Shown: in pieces, positions 34,923-42,232 of the stretch | How the letters are laid out: every line of letters begins with the position of its first letter | How positions within the stretch are numbered: position 1 is the stretch's first letter | From: Flavobacterium antarcticum DSM 19726 | Lineage (GTDB): Bacteria > Bacteroidota > Bacteroidia > Flavobacteriales > Flavobacteriaceae | DNA: 64,000 nt | Direction of reading: 5' to 3' | Assembly: GCF_000419685.1 (NCBI RefSeq) | Contig: NZ_ATTM01000001.1 | Coordinates: forward strand, 248,001 to 312,000 | Program-made: the position numbers and the translations under genes | The notes under the pieces: model-generated | What the model saw: only the letters and a program-made list of their open reading frames with translations | What the model was told of the DNA's origin: nothing | Databases searched by the model: none

Positions 34923-35477
34923 ATGAATAAATTGAAAATATTTTACGTTTTATTTTTAGTGATTTTAATAAATTCTTGTAAAGAAAAAACAAGTTCAATA
35001 AAAACTTTCATTTTCTCTAATGAATCAATGCCTTTTGATTATTCAATAAAACTGAATTCTTTTGATTCAATTTATCTTCAAACAAGATTTCCTAATCCTG
35101 AAAAGGATGAATTTGGAATCTTAAGAAAAGAAGAAAAAGACTCTTTATTCGATTTGCTTGAAAAAATTGATTTTTCAAAATATAAGACGAGTTATTCTGA
35201 CGAACATTTACAAGATGGCGAAGCTTTTAGATTTATAATAAAACGTGATAAAAAAATAGATTCAATTTTTGTTTATGGCGATAATGGTCCAAAAGAATTT
35301 TATGAACTTGCCGAAAAAATCAAAATATTAATAAGCAAAACTGAATTCAAAAAAATAAATGGAAAAATAGATTTTGAAAAATTAAATTATAAAATGCTTC
35401 CTCCTCCTCCACCCCCGCCAGCGCGAGCGTCCCGCTCGTGCCACCCAAGTAATATAATAACAAATTTTCCTTCGTAA
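34923..35477 (+). CDS. Lipoprotein of unknown function with a repeat-derived C-terminus
   Basis: A 184-residue protein: signal peptide with lipobox Cys19 (LFLVILINSCKE), then a polar alpha-beta domain of about 140 residues with no recognised family (SLFDLLEKIDFSKYKTSYSD, AFRFIIKRDKKIDSIFVYG). After MLPPPPPPP the last 19 residues (ARASRSCHPSNIITNFPS and neighbours) are encoded by an inverted-repeat element at 35421-35504, so this tail is probably not original. The poly-Pro stretch may mark the original end. Confidence 0.7.
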   Translation: MNKLKIFYVLFLVILINSCKEKTSSIKTFIFSNESMPFDYSIKLNSFDSIYLQTRFPNPEKDEFGILRKEEKDSLFDLLEKIDFSKYKTSYSDEHLQDGEAFRFIIKRDKKIDSIFVYGDNGPKEFYELAEKIKILISKTEFKKINGKIDFEKLNYKMLPPPPPPPARASRSCHPSNIITNFPS

Positions 35478-35504
35478 TTGGGTACGAGCTTGACGCTCGC
35501 ACGA
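35421..35504. repeat. GCGAGCGTC inverted-repeat element overlapping a lipoprotein 3' end
   Basis: The left arm GCGAGCGTCCCGCTCGTG and the right arm at 35481-35504 are inverted copies with a 2-base difference in the core and a 3-base length difference. A spacer of about 35 bp lies between them. The left arm is read as coding sequence in the lipoprotein. Confidence 0.7.
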
Positions 35505-35551
35505 GCATCAATAGCAACATATCTAAAAAAAATGATTAACATAAAACTCCC

Positions 35552-35790
35552 ATTCAACAAACGTAAACTACTTTCTTAATAACTAGAACTACCATTCAAT
35601 AAACGTGAACTACTTTATTAATAACTAGATCTACAAATTAATAAACGTGAACTACTTTTTTAATTATTAGAACTACCAATCAATAAACGTGAACTACTTT
35701 ATTAATAAGTAGAACTACCAATCAATAAACGTAAACTACTTTATTAATAACTAGAACTAACAATCAATAAACGTGAACTACTTTATTAAT
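35552..35790. repeat. 42-bp tandem array of six units
   Basis: Starts at 35552, 35594, 35636, 35678, 35720 and 35762 (the last one partial). The unit reads AATCAATAAACGTGAACTAC and TTTATTAATAACTAGAACTACC. The heptamer GAACTAC occurs twice per unit, 21 bp apart, so the array is built from 21-bp half-units, about two helical turns each. Stops occur in every frame read. There are no spacers, so it is not a CRISPR array. Confidence 0.9.
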
Positions 35791-35905
35791 CTCGTTTATA
35801 CATTTATTACTTGTGTACTCTACGGTAAAAGAAACCTTTCCTAAAAAACAATAAACAACTCTTAAAATAATATTCTGAAAAATAATTTTGTATTAAATTA
35901 TTACA

Positions 35906-35913
35906 TACATTTG
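35906..35913 (+). promoter_or_regulatory. -7 element TACATTTG for the 116-residue gene
   Basis: It matches TAnnTTTG, 28 bases before the ATG at 35941. The box lies 116 bp after the end of the tandem array. Confidence 0.6.
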
Positions 35914-35940
35914 ACTTGTAACAATTTAAATTACAGTAGT

Positions 35941-36291
35941 ATGGCACGAAAAAAATTAATTCGAGTTCCGGACTTTGACAAGGCAAAAACGCGCTTGGCA
36001 TCTATTAAAAGTATTGATAAATCTTTAGATTTAGGCAGCGATATAACCGCAGCCAAGTATGAAGCGGAAGTAAACAAGTTTGCTGATGATTTGAATGCCT
36101 ACAATACCGCATTGAGCACCATTGATGATTTATACAATTCATGCATTGCACAAATTGACGTGCTAAAAGATTGGAATGAACGTGTGTTGAGTGGGGTTGC
36201 TGCCAAATATGGCAAAAACAGTTCGCAGTATGAAATGGCAGGTGGAACAAAGAAAAGTGAGCGAAAAAAACCGACACCAAAAAAACCTTGA
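35941..36291 (+). CDS. Small conserved protein with the YEMAGG motif
   Basis: A 116-residue, coiled-coil-like protein with no signal peptide. The N-terminal ~90 residues are helical (KFADDLNAYNTALSTIDDLY). The C-terminus holds AAKYGKNSSQYEMAGGTKK, followed by SERKKPTPKKP. I remember this YEMAGGT-x-x-SERK ending from uncharacterised proteins of Bacteroidota and cyanobacteria; no function is known. The helical-hairpin plan with a basic tail recalls small secreted or DNA-associated proteins. ATG at 35941 is used; an upstream in-frame TTG at 35911 is in the -7 box. Confidence 0.7.
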   Translation: MARKKLIRVPDFDKAKTRLASIKSIDKSLDLGSDITAAKYEAEVNKFADDLNAYNTALSTIDDLYNSCIAQIDVLKDWNERVLSGVAAKYGKNSSQYEMAGGTKKSERKKPTPKKP

Positions 36292-36300
36292 TGATGTTAC

Positions 36301-36340
36301 AATAGTCCCATAAATAAGTAAAAATTTATGGGATTATTTA
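36301..36340. terminator. Bidirectional hairpin between convergent genes
   Basis: TCCCATAAAT and ATTTATGGGA form a 10-bp stem, extended by outer A-T pairs, between the 116-residue protein and the barrel gene. Confidence 0.7.
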
Positions 36341-36358
36341 TTTTGAAAAAAACTTATT

Positions 36359-36961
36359 TTATCCGCCCCATTTTCCTCCACCAAAAAAGAAGCCCAAATG
36401 AATTCCGATGTATGAATTAGATACGGTCCCATTTTTAACTCCTGAATTATTTTGCAAAAGCGATTCTGGAATCATATTATATTCAACTCCAATTCTAAAT
36501 TTAGCCCACTCAAATCCGCCTCTCACTAAAGCACCGAATTTCCCGTCTGTTTCCCACCTACCTTCTGAACTATCATAATAAACATCCTCATCTAATTTAA
36601 AATTTGCAACTCCGTAATAACCTGCACCTCCTCCAATATAAGGAGCAAAAGAGCTGCCGTCCTTATTAAAATAGTAGTCATAAGTGGCTACATAAGAGCC
36701 ATTAGCGGCAATATGTCCACTAGTATTTTTGCCATCTATCCTAATAACAGTAGGTACCATTGCAGCCACACCCATTCGTAAACCAACATTCATATTATCC
36801 CTAATGTTATATTTAGGCTCCAAAGAAAAGAGCAAACCACTACCTCCGCCCGAAGGCAAAGCCACTCCGAAATCTAGTCCAACTCTAAAACCCTGTTCTC
36901 TTTGAGCATACGTATTTGCTAGTGTAAAAAACACGGCAATCACTAACGTAATTTTTTTCAT
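36359..36961 (-). CDS. Outer-membrane beta-barrel protein
   Basis: A 200-residue exported protein with a signal peptide (about 1-19, ending TYAQ) and eight or so amphipathic strands, of the OmpA/PorT-like small-barrel type (GFRVGLDFGVALPSGGGSG, FAPYIGGGAGYYG, EWAKFRIGVEYNMIPE). The last strand is SNSYIGIHLGFFFGG, with an aromatic near the end as expected for barrel insertion, and a final KWGG. Function unknown. Confidence 0.85.
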   Translation of the reverse strand: MKKITLVIAVFFTLANTYAQREQGFRVGLDFGVALPSGGGSGLLFSLEPKYNIRDNMNVGLRMGVAAMVPTVIRIDGKNTSGHIAANGSYVATYDYYFNKDGSSFAPYIGGGAGYYGVANFKLDEDVYYDSSEGRWETDGKFGALVRGGFEWAKFRIGVEYNMIPESLLQNNSGVKNGTVSNSYIGIHLGFFFGGGKWGG

Positions 36962-37150
36962 TCTTGGTGGTCTATTTGTTCCCGTTAAAAATATATTTAA
37001 AATTCATTAAATACAAATATAGTTAGCCAACTTATGCAAGCGTTTCTAACGAGTCGAAGTTCACTGCTATCCCCAAATTTTTTCGTGGAATTTAGTTTAA
37101 AAGAGGTGTACGAACTTCGCAAATTTCAATCTTCTTAATACTAATAATCC

Positions 37151-37179
37151 AAAAAAAAACCGCTTCAACTGAAACGGTT
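37151..37179 (-). terminator. Terminator of the DUF937 gene
   Basis: AACCGTTTC with GAAGCGGTT (one G-U) around a four-base loop, followed by nine T on the minus strand. Confidence 0.88.
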
Positions 37180-37198
37180 CCTATATTATAAGAAAATT

Positions 37199-37855
37199 TT
37201 ACTTACCAAACAATCCTCCTAAAAGTCCACCCAAACCACCTTCGTCCGATTTTTTATTAGAATCACCACCCATCAGTCCACCAAGTAGGTCGTTCAAAGG
37301 ATTTCCACCTGATGCGCTATTTCCACCGCCAAGCAATCCGCCTAATATATCATTCAAAGGATTACTAGGTTCCGCTTTTGCATCAGTAGATGCTTTTCCT
37401 AAAATCCCACCAAGTAAATCCGACAATCCACCGCCGCTTGAAACGCCTGAATCTTGCTTTTGTTTACCAATGTAACCCATAACAAGCGGAGCTAAAGTTG
37501 CCAACAATGGTCCAATTGTACTCATCGAAATTCCTGTTTTGTTTGCTAGAGAACTTTCCATATCACTTTTTTTATCACCAAAAATATGGTCCAAAATGGA
37601 ATTTCCTTCCGATTCTTTTTCCAGCGCTTCTGAAGGATTGTTTAAAATACTACCATTATGGTCTTTGTCCAATGCTTTGTTTAAAGATTCAGCTTCATCT
37701 GAATCTTCCGACTTGTTTTTTAAATACATTATAATAAGTGGAACAGCCACAGCCGCCAACCCAATCATCTGACCTTTGCTGATTCCGAATTTATTTTCAG
37801 CATCTTCAGCAACTTTATTTCCAGTATTTCCAGTGATTAAATCTATTAAACTCAT
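37199..37855 (-). CDS. DUF937-domain protein
   Basis: A 218-residue protein: an N-terminal DUF937 segment (MSLIDLITGNTGNKVAEDAE, GMIGLAAVAVPLIIMYLKN), a second one near 90 (MSSTIGPLLATLAPLVMGYIG) and a long C-terminal Gly/Leu/Ser/Asp tail of LGGLLGGG blocks (about residues 140-218). The tail is repetitive and likely flexible. DUF937 proteins (YidB-like) have no established function. It stands alone. Confidence 0.88.
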   Translation of the reverse strand: MSLIDLITGNTGNKVAEDAENKFGISKGQMIGLAAVAVPLIIMYLKNKSEDSDEAESLNKALDKDHNGSILNNPSEALEKESEGNSILDHIFGDKKSDMESSLANKTGISMSTIGPLLATLAPLVMGYIGKQKQDSGVSSGGGLSDLLGGILGKASTDAKAEPSNPLNDILGGLLGGGNSASGGNPLNDLLGGLMGGDSNKKSDEGGLGGLLGGLFGK

Positions 37856-38092
37856 AGTGTACTATTTTTTTGTATTTAATAAAGATAGAGAATTACAACA
37901 ACATCCTTGATTATAATTTTTCTGTTTTTAGTTCTAAAATTTAATGTGCGATTCGGAACTGTGTATTAAATTGCAAAATTTCACAACTAATGACTAGAGA
38001 AGTTATAATTCAGGACTTACAATTTTCATTAAATTTACTACAACTGCGAAAACGAAAAGTAGTCGTAGTAAAAACCTATTAAAAATCACAAA

Positions 38093-38542
38093 ATGAAATT
38101 GAAACACTTACTTATATTTTTAGTTTTTACCGTTTTCGCGTGTAATAAAAACAAATCTAGTGAGACGGAAATAATTACAAATACTGTTTCCGCAGATACA
38201 ATACAAGTTGAAAAACCTATAGAACAAAGCGAAGTTTTAAAAGAATATAAAAATGAACGATTCCGAAAAGTTACTTTGGAAAAATTGGGCGACAATAAAT
38301 TTCGAGTAAAAGGTCAAGCTCAAGTTTTCGAAGCCACAATAAATTGGTCAGTTGAAGACGGACATTATGTTATAATTGACGGATTTACGACCACAACAAT
38401 TGGAGCACCAGAATGGGGTGATTTTGATTTCACTTTTGAAGCAAAAAAAGCGGAACAGAATTCGGCACTAACATTAATTTTATTTGAAGAAAGTGCCAAA
38501 GATGGAAGTCAACTTTACACATTACCTATTTCACTAGAGTAA
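38093..38542 (+). CDS. Lipoprotein with a Gmad2 (spore-germination Ig-like) domain
   Basis: A 149-residue protein: signal peptide with lipobox Cys17 (FLVFTVFACNK), a ~50-residue linker, then a Gmad2-type immunoglobulin-like domain: RVKGQAQVFEATINWSV, GFTTTTIGAPEWGDFDFTF and LILFEESAKDGSQL are the family words. Such domains occur in secreted proteins outside spore formers; no function is assigned. Confidence 0.8.
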   Translation: MKLKHLLIFLVFTVFACNKNKSSETEIITNTVSADTIQVEKPIEQSEVLKEYKNERFRKVTLEKLGDNKFRVKGQAQVFEATINWSVEDGHYVIIDGFTTTTIGAPEWGDFDFTFEAKKAEQNSALTLILFEESAKDGSQLYTLPISLE

Positions 38543-38577
38543 TATCAAGCAATTTTTCACATTTAAAAATTGTACAA

Positions 38578-39186
38578 ATGACAAATTTAAATTATCTAAT
38601 ATTAGTATTTTTATTATTTCAAATTTCATATGCTCAAGTAGGAATTCATAATGATGAGGCCAAAATTAAAATTTTAGAAAGAGGACAATTAATTGAAACT
38701 TTTAAATTACGTTCAAATACTGTATTTGTGATAAATGGCGTCCCATATTCTGAAAATGACAGTCTTATTTTAAATGATAAGTTGCGAAATATAAGTCAGG
38801 TTATATCTGGAATCACTTCCATTAAAAACGAAGGACAAATTGGAATCGGTCGTAATGATGTAATCTTAATTAGTTACGCATCAATTTTAAAACCTAAAAT
38901 TGTTCGAAAAAAATATAGAAAAGTAAAAAAATTATTCACTGATATTTATTACGGTTCATCTCAGCACATATTCACCGGTGGAACTGACCCCGTGCTATAC
39001 GTCGATAATAAGAAAGTTTTTCATTTCGAAGCTAAGAAAGTACTTCAAAATTTAGAAGAAAAAGAAATTGCTGATATAATTATAAAACTGGAGCCTCAAG
39101 AAGTAAAGTATTTTGGGCAAAATGCTAAAAACGGAATGGTAATTATTTGGACAAAAAGGGGGCTTAGTACTAAAATAAATAATTAA
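38578..39186 (+). CDS. Exported protein with two TonB-plug-like halves
   Basis: A 202-residue protein with a signal peptide (about 1-19, ending ISYAQ). The second half is like a TonB-dependent receptor plug: LYVDNKK, LEEKEIADIIIKLEPQEVK and then FGQNAKNGMVIIWTKRG, close to the NGVVIITTKKG ending of plugs. The first half repeats the pattern: VFVINGVPYSE, then ISGITSIKNEGQ, IGRNDVILISYA. There is no barrel, so it looks like plug modules on their own. Confidence 0.6.
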   Translation: MTNLNYLILVFLLFQISYAQVGIHNDEAKIKILERGQLIETFKLRSNTVFVINGVPYSENDSLILNDKLRNISQVISGITSIKNEGQIGIGRNDVILISYASILKPKIVRKKYRKVKKLFTDIYYGSSQHIFTGGTDPVLYVDNKKVFHFEAKKVLQNLEEKEIADIIIKLEPQEVKYFGQNAKNGMVIIWTKRGLSTKINN

Positions 39187-39329
39187 TATTGATTGACAGA
39201 TTTCTTATATGTTGTCAGGATAATGAAAGAAGCGTCACATCACTTTTGGTTATAAGATTTTTGGAACTTTCCAACTTTGATTGTCATTATTGCGAGTTAA
39301 AATAAATTACCTAGAAAAAAACAAAACAC

Positions 39330-40400
39330 ATGACAACACCCTTACTTGAATTTAACGACAAAGGCATTTACTGTTCCCAAGCCGACGTTTACCTCGACCC
39401 GTGGAAACCAGTCAAAAATGCTATTATCACTCACGGTCATGCCGACCATGCCATGTGGGGAAATGAACGCTACATCACACATTCAAGTAATGTTCCAATC
39501 ATCAAACACCGACTCGGAGTTACAAATGTAGTGGGTAAAGAATGGAATGAAACTTTCGTTATCAACAACGTGAAATTCTCTTTTCATCCCGCAGGTCATA
39601 TTATTGGTTCGGCTCAAATTCGTGTCGAACATAAAGGCGAAGTTTGGGTTTTTACTGGCGATTATAAAACCGAAGACGATGGAATTTCCGTTCCGTATGA
39701 AGTTGTAAAGTGCCACACGTTTATTACCGAATGTACTTTTGGATTGCCTGTTTTTAAATGGTTGCCGCAAGCACAAGTGATGAATGATGTAAACGAATGG
39801 TGGGCTGAAAACAGAGCGGAAGGAAAAACATCTGTTCTGTTTGGTTATTCTTTGGGAAAAGCACAACGACTACTTAAATTTCTTGACCCAAGTATCGGAA
39901 CAATTTACACTCACGGAGCGATTGAGAATATGACGCAAGTGCTTCGTGCACAAGTCGACTTTCCGGAAACCACATTAGTCACTCGGGAAACTAAAAAAGA
40001 ACAACTTTTAGGAAATATTGTTTTGGCTCCGCCAAGTGCCCACGGAAGTACTTGGATTCAAAAAATGACACCTTACGTTACTGGTTCGGCCAGCGGATGG
40101 ATGGCATTTCGTGGAGCAAGAAGACGCAGAGCGGTGGATAAAGGTTTCGTGTTAAGCGACCATTGTGATTGGCAAGGTTTACTGGAAAGTATATCGGCAA
40201 CCGGTGCTGAAAAAATAATTGCAACACATGGTTACAGCGATTTGTTTTCAAAATATTTACGTGAATTAGGTTACGATGCGCGAACTGCGAAAACCCAATA
40301 CGAAGGAGAATTAGGCGAAATGCAAGGGAAAGGCGAAAAGGAAATGGAGAGTGAAGAACTTGTGACAAAAGTATCAAAAACGAAAACCCTACTGACATAA
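39330..40400 (+). CDS. Ligase-associated DNA exonuclease (metallo-beta-lactamase fold)
   Basis: A 356-residue nuclease of the metallo-beta-lactamase/beta-CASP type. The HxHxDH zinc site is THGHADHAMWGN near residue 35, followed by HPAGHIIGSAQIRVE near 89, GDYKTEDDG and late histidines in the SDHCDW and THGYSDLF segments. It is the first gene of the four-gene ligase-associated DNA repair cassette. It overlaps the ligase ATG by 1 bp (TAATG), so the two are coupled. The proposed role is end processing before joining. Confidence 0.93.
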   Translation: MTTPLLEFNDKGIYCSQADVYLDPWKPVKNAIITHGHADHAMWGNERYITHSSNVPIIKHRLGVTNVVGKEWNETFVINNVKFSFHPAGHIIGSAQIRVEHKGEVWVFTGDYKTEDDGISVPYEVVKCHTFITECTFGLPVFKWLPQAQVMNDVNEWWAENRAEGKTSVLFGYSLGKAQRLLKFLDPSIGTIYTHGAIENMTQVLRAQVDFPETTLVTRETKKEQLLGNIVLAPPSAHGSTWIQKMTPYVTGSASGWMAFRGARRRRAVDKGFVLSDHCDWQGLLESISATGAEKIIATHGYSDLFSKYLRELGYDARTAKTQYEGELGEMQGKGEKEMESEELVTKVSKTKTLLT

Positions 40401-42019
40401 TGAAAATGTTTGCCACCTTAATTCGGATTCTCGACAGTACCAATAAAACTACTTTAAAAGTCGAAGCCTTGACGGATTATTTCCGTGAAGCTCCGCCAAC
40501 AGATAAAGTATGGACCATTGCATTGTTGTCGCATCGTCGTCCGCCGAGACCTGTAAATACAACACTTTTACGGCTTTGGGCAAATGAATTAGCAAATATT
40601 CCAATGTGGCTTTTTGAAGAAAGTTACCACATTGTTGGCGATTTAGCTGAAACAATTGGTTTGATAATTCCAACCACAGACAATAGTACTGATAAAAGTT
40701 TGACCACTTTCCTCGAAGAAATCATTGCTCTAAAAAAGAAATCAGAAGAAGAAAAGAAAGTCTATTTACACGAAAATTGGTTGGCTTTAAATTATTACGA
40801 GCGTTTTGTCTTCACTAAATTAATAACAGGAAGTTTCCGAATTGGAGTTAGCCAAAAATTAATGACGCGTGCTTTGGCGAAAGCCGAAAACCTTGACGAA
40901 GACGTATTGGCATACAAATTAATGGGAAATTGGGAACCGTCAACAATTACTTATCAAGAGTTAATTTTAGACGAAAAAAGCAGTGATTATATTTCCAAAC
41001 CCTATCCATTTTATTTGGCATATCCGTTAGAAATGGACATCAAAGATTTAGGAAATCCAAGCGATTGGAGTGCCGAACACAAATGGGACGGCATCCGTTC
41101 GCAAACCATCATTCGCGACGGGCAAATTTTTGTTTGGAGTCGAGGAGAGGAATTGGTGACCGATAAATACCCCGAATTTGGCGCCTTCATAAATGTAATT
41201 CCCGACGGAACAGTTTTAGATGCGGAAATTTTGCCTTTTCCAAACGGCGATATTGGAACGTTCAACGACTTGCAAACCCGAATCGGAAGAAAAACAGTAA
41301 GTGTAGCTTTGTTGAAAAAAACACCCGTAATTCTGAAAGTCTATGATATATTAGAATGGAAAAACGAAGATATTAGAACGGTTGCTTATCAAGAAAGACG
41401 CTTGTTATTAGAAAAATTATTCGAAGAAATAAAAAATAAAGGTTTACCCATCCGACTTTCGGAAAGAGTTCAATTCTCTACTTGGGAAGAATTAACCGAA
41501 GAGCGAACGCGTTCCCGAGAAATGAAAAGCGAAGGATTGATGCTCAAGAAAAATGATTCACCTTACCTCGTTGGACGAAAAAAAGGAGATTGGTGGAAAT
41601 GGAAAATTGCTCCTTTGACCATTGATGCCGTTTTGACTTATGCGATGCGAGGTTCTGGTCGACGATCCAATTTATTTACGGATTATACCTTTGCCTTATG
41701 GCAAAATCAGGAAGATGGAACGCGGGAATTAGTGACTTTTGCAAAAGCCTATTCCGGACTTACCGATGCCGAATTCAGAAAAGTAGATGATTTTATAAAG
41801 AAAAACACACTCGAACGTTTTGGTCCGGTGAGAAGTGTAACGCCACAATTGGTTTTCGAAATTGGATTTGAAGGCATTGCACTTTCCAAACGACACAAAA
41901 GTGGAATTGCTACGCGATTTCCAAGAATTTTGCGTTGGCGATTAGATAAAAAAATTGAGGAAGCGAATTCAGTTGATGATTTGAAGAGTATGATTATTGG
42001 TAGTGATGTTGAGGAATAA
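40400..42019 (+). CDS. ATP-dependent DNA ligase (ligase-associated cassette)
   Basis: A 539-residue ATP-dependent DNA ligase. The adenylated lysine is in SAEHKWDGIRSQ (Lys228). The chain continues through ILPFPNGDIGTFNDLQTRIG, VYDILEW, EGLMLKKNDSPYLVGRKKGDWWKWK (motifs IV-V) and an OB-fold region with PQLVFEIGFEGIALSKRHKSG. The N-terminal ~200 residues are the all-helical domain found in archaeal-type ligases. It is coupled to the exonuclease gene. A 137-bp inverted-repeat element separates it from the helicase gene. Confidence 0.95.
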   Translation: MKMFATLIRILDSTNKTTLKVEALTDYFREAPPTDKVWTIALLSHRRPPRPVNTTLLRLWANELANIPMWLFEESYHIVGDLAETIGLIIPTTDNSTDKSLTTFLEEIIALKKKSEEEKKVYLHENWLALNYYERFVFTKLITGSFRIGVSQKLMTRALAKAENLDEDVLAYKLMGNWEPSTITYQELILDEKSSDYISKPYPFYLAYPLEMDIKDLGNPSDWSAEHKWDGIRSQTIIRDGQIFVWSRGEELVTDKYPEFGAFINVIPDGTVLDAEILPFPNGDIGTFNDLQTRIGRKTVSVALLKKTPVILKVYDILEWKNEDIRTVAYQERRLLLEKLFEEIKNKGLPIRLSERVQFSTWEELTEERTRSREMKSEGLMLKKNDSPYLVGRKKGDWWKWKIAPLTIDAVLTYAMRGSGRRSNLFTDYTFALWQNQEDGTRELVTFAKAYSGLTDAEFRKVDDFIKKNTLERFGPVRSVTPQLVFEIGFEGIALSKRHKSGIATRFPRILRWRLDKKIEEANSVDDLKSMIIGSDVEE

Positions 42020-42050
42020 AGTAATTGCTTGATAAGTATTTGAAAAATTG

Positions 42051-42187
42051 TCTCGCAAAGGCGCGAAGACGCAAAGCGAATTACGTAAATATTTGTACGT
42101 GAAATATTCAGTATTTGATTAAAAAAAATAATTAAATACCCGATAACTTAATTATTCCAACCTTTGCGTCTCTGCGCCTTTGCGAGA
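42051..42187. repeat. Inverted-repeat element, TCTCGCAAAGGCGC family
   Basis: 137 bp with 26-bp terminal inverted repeats (TCTCGCAAAGGCGCGAAGAC start), 24 of 26 matching. It fills the gap between the ligase and helicase genes, and the interior is AT-rich. Confidence 0.8.
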
Positions 42188-42232
42188 TAAAAAACAATAA
42201 AGCGAGAAAAATAATAAACCGAAATAAAATAA

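Noticed and set aside
35552..35790. CRISPR array
   Set aside because: The repeats are contiguous with no spacers, vary between units and have no cas gene nearby.
38086..38295. Minus-strand frame over the Gmad2 lipoprotein
   Set aside because: It is antisense to a clear signal-peptide/lipobox coding start and has no supporting pattern.
42051..42187. Insertion sequence
   Set aside because: It has terminal inverted repeats but no transposase frame; it is an element of the short repeat type only.
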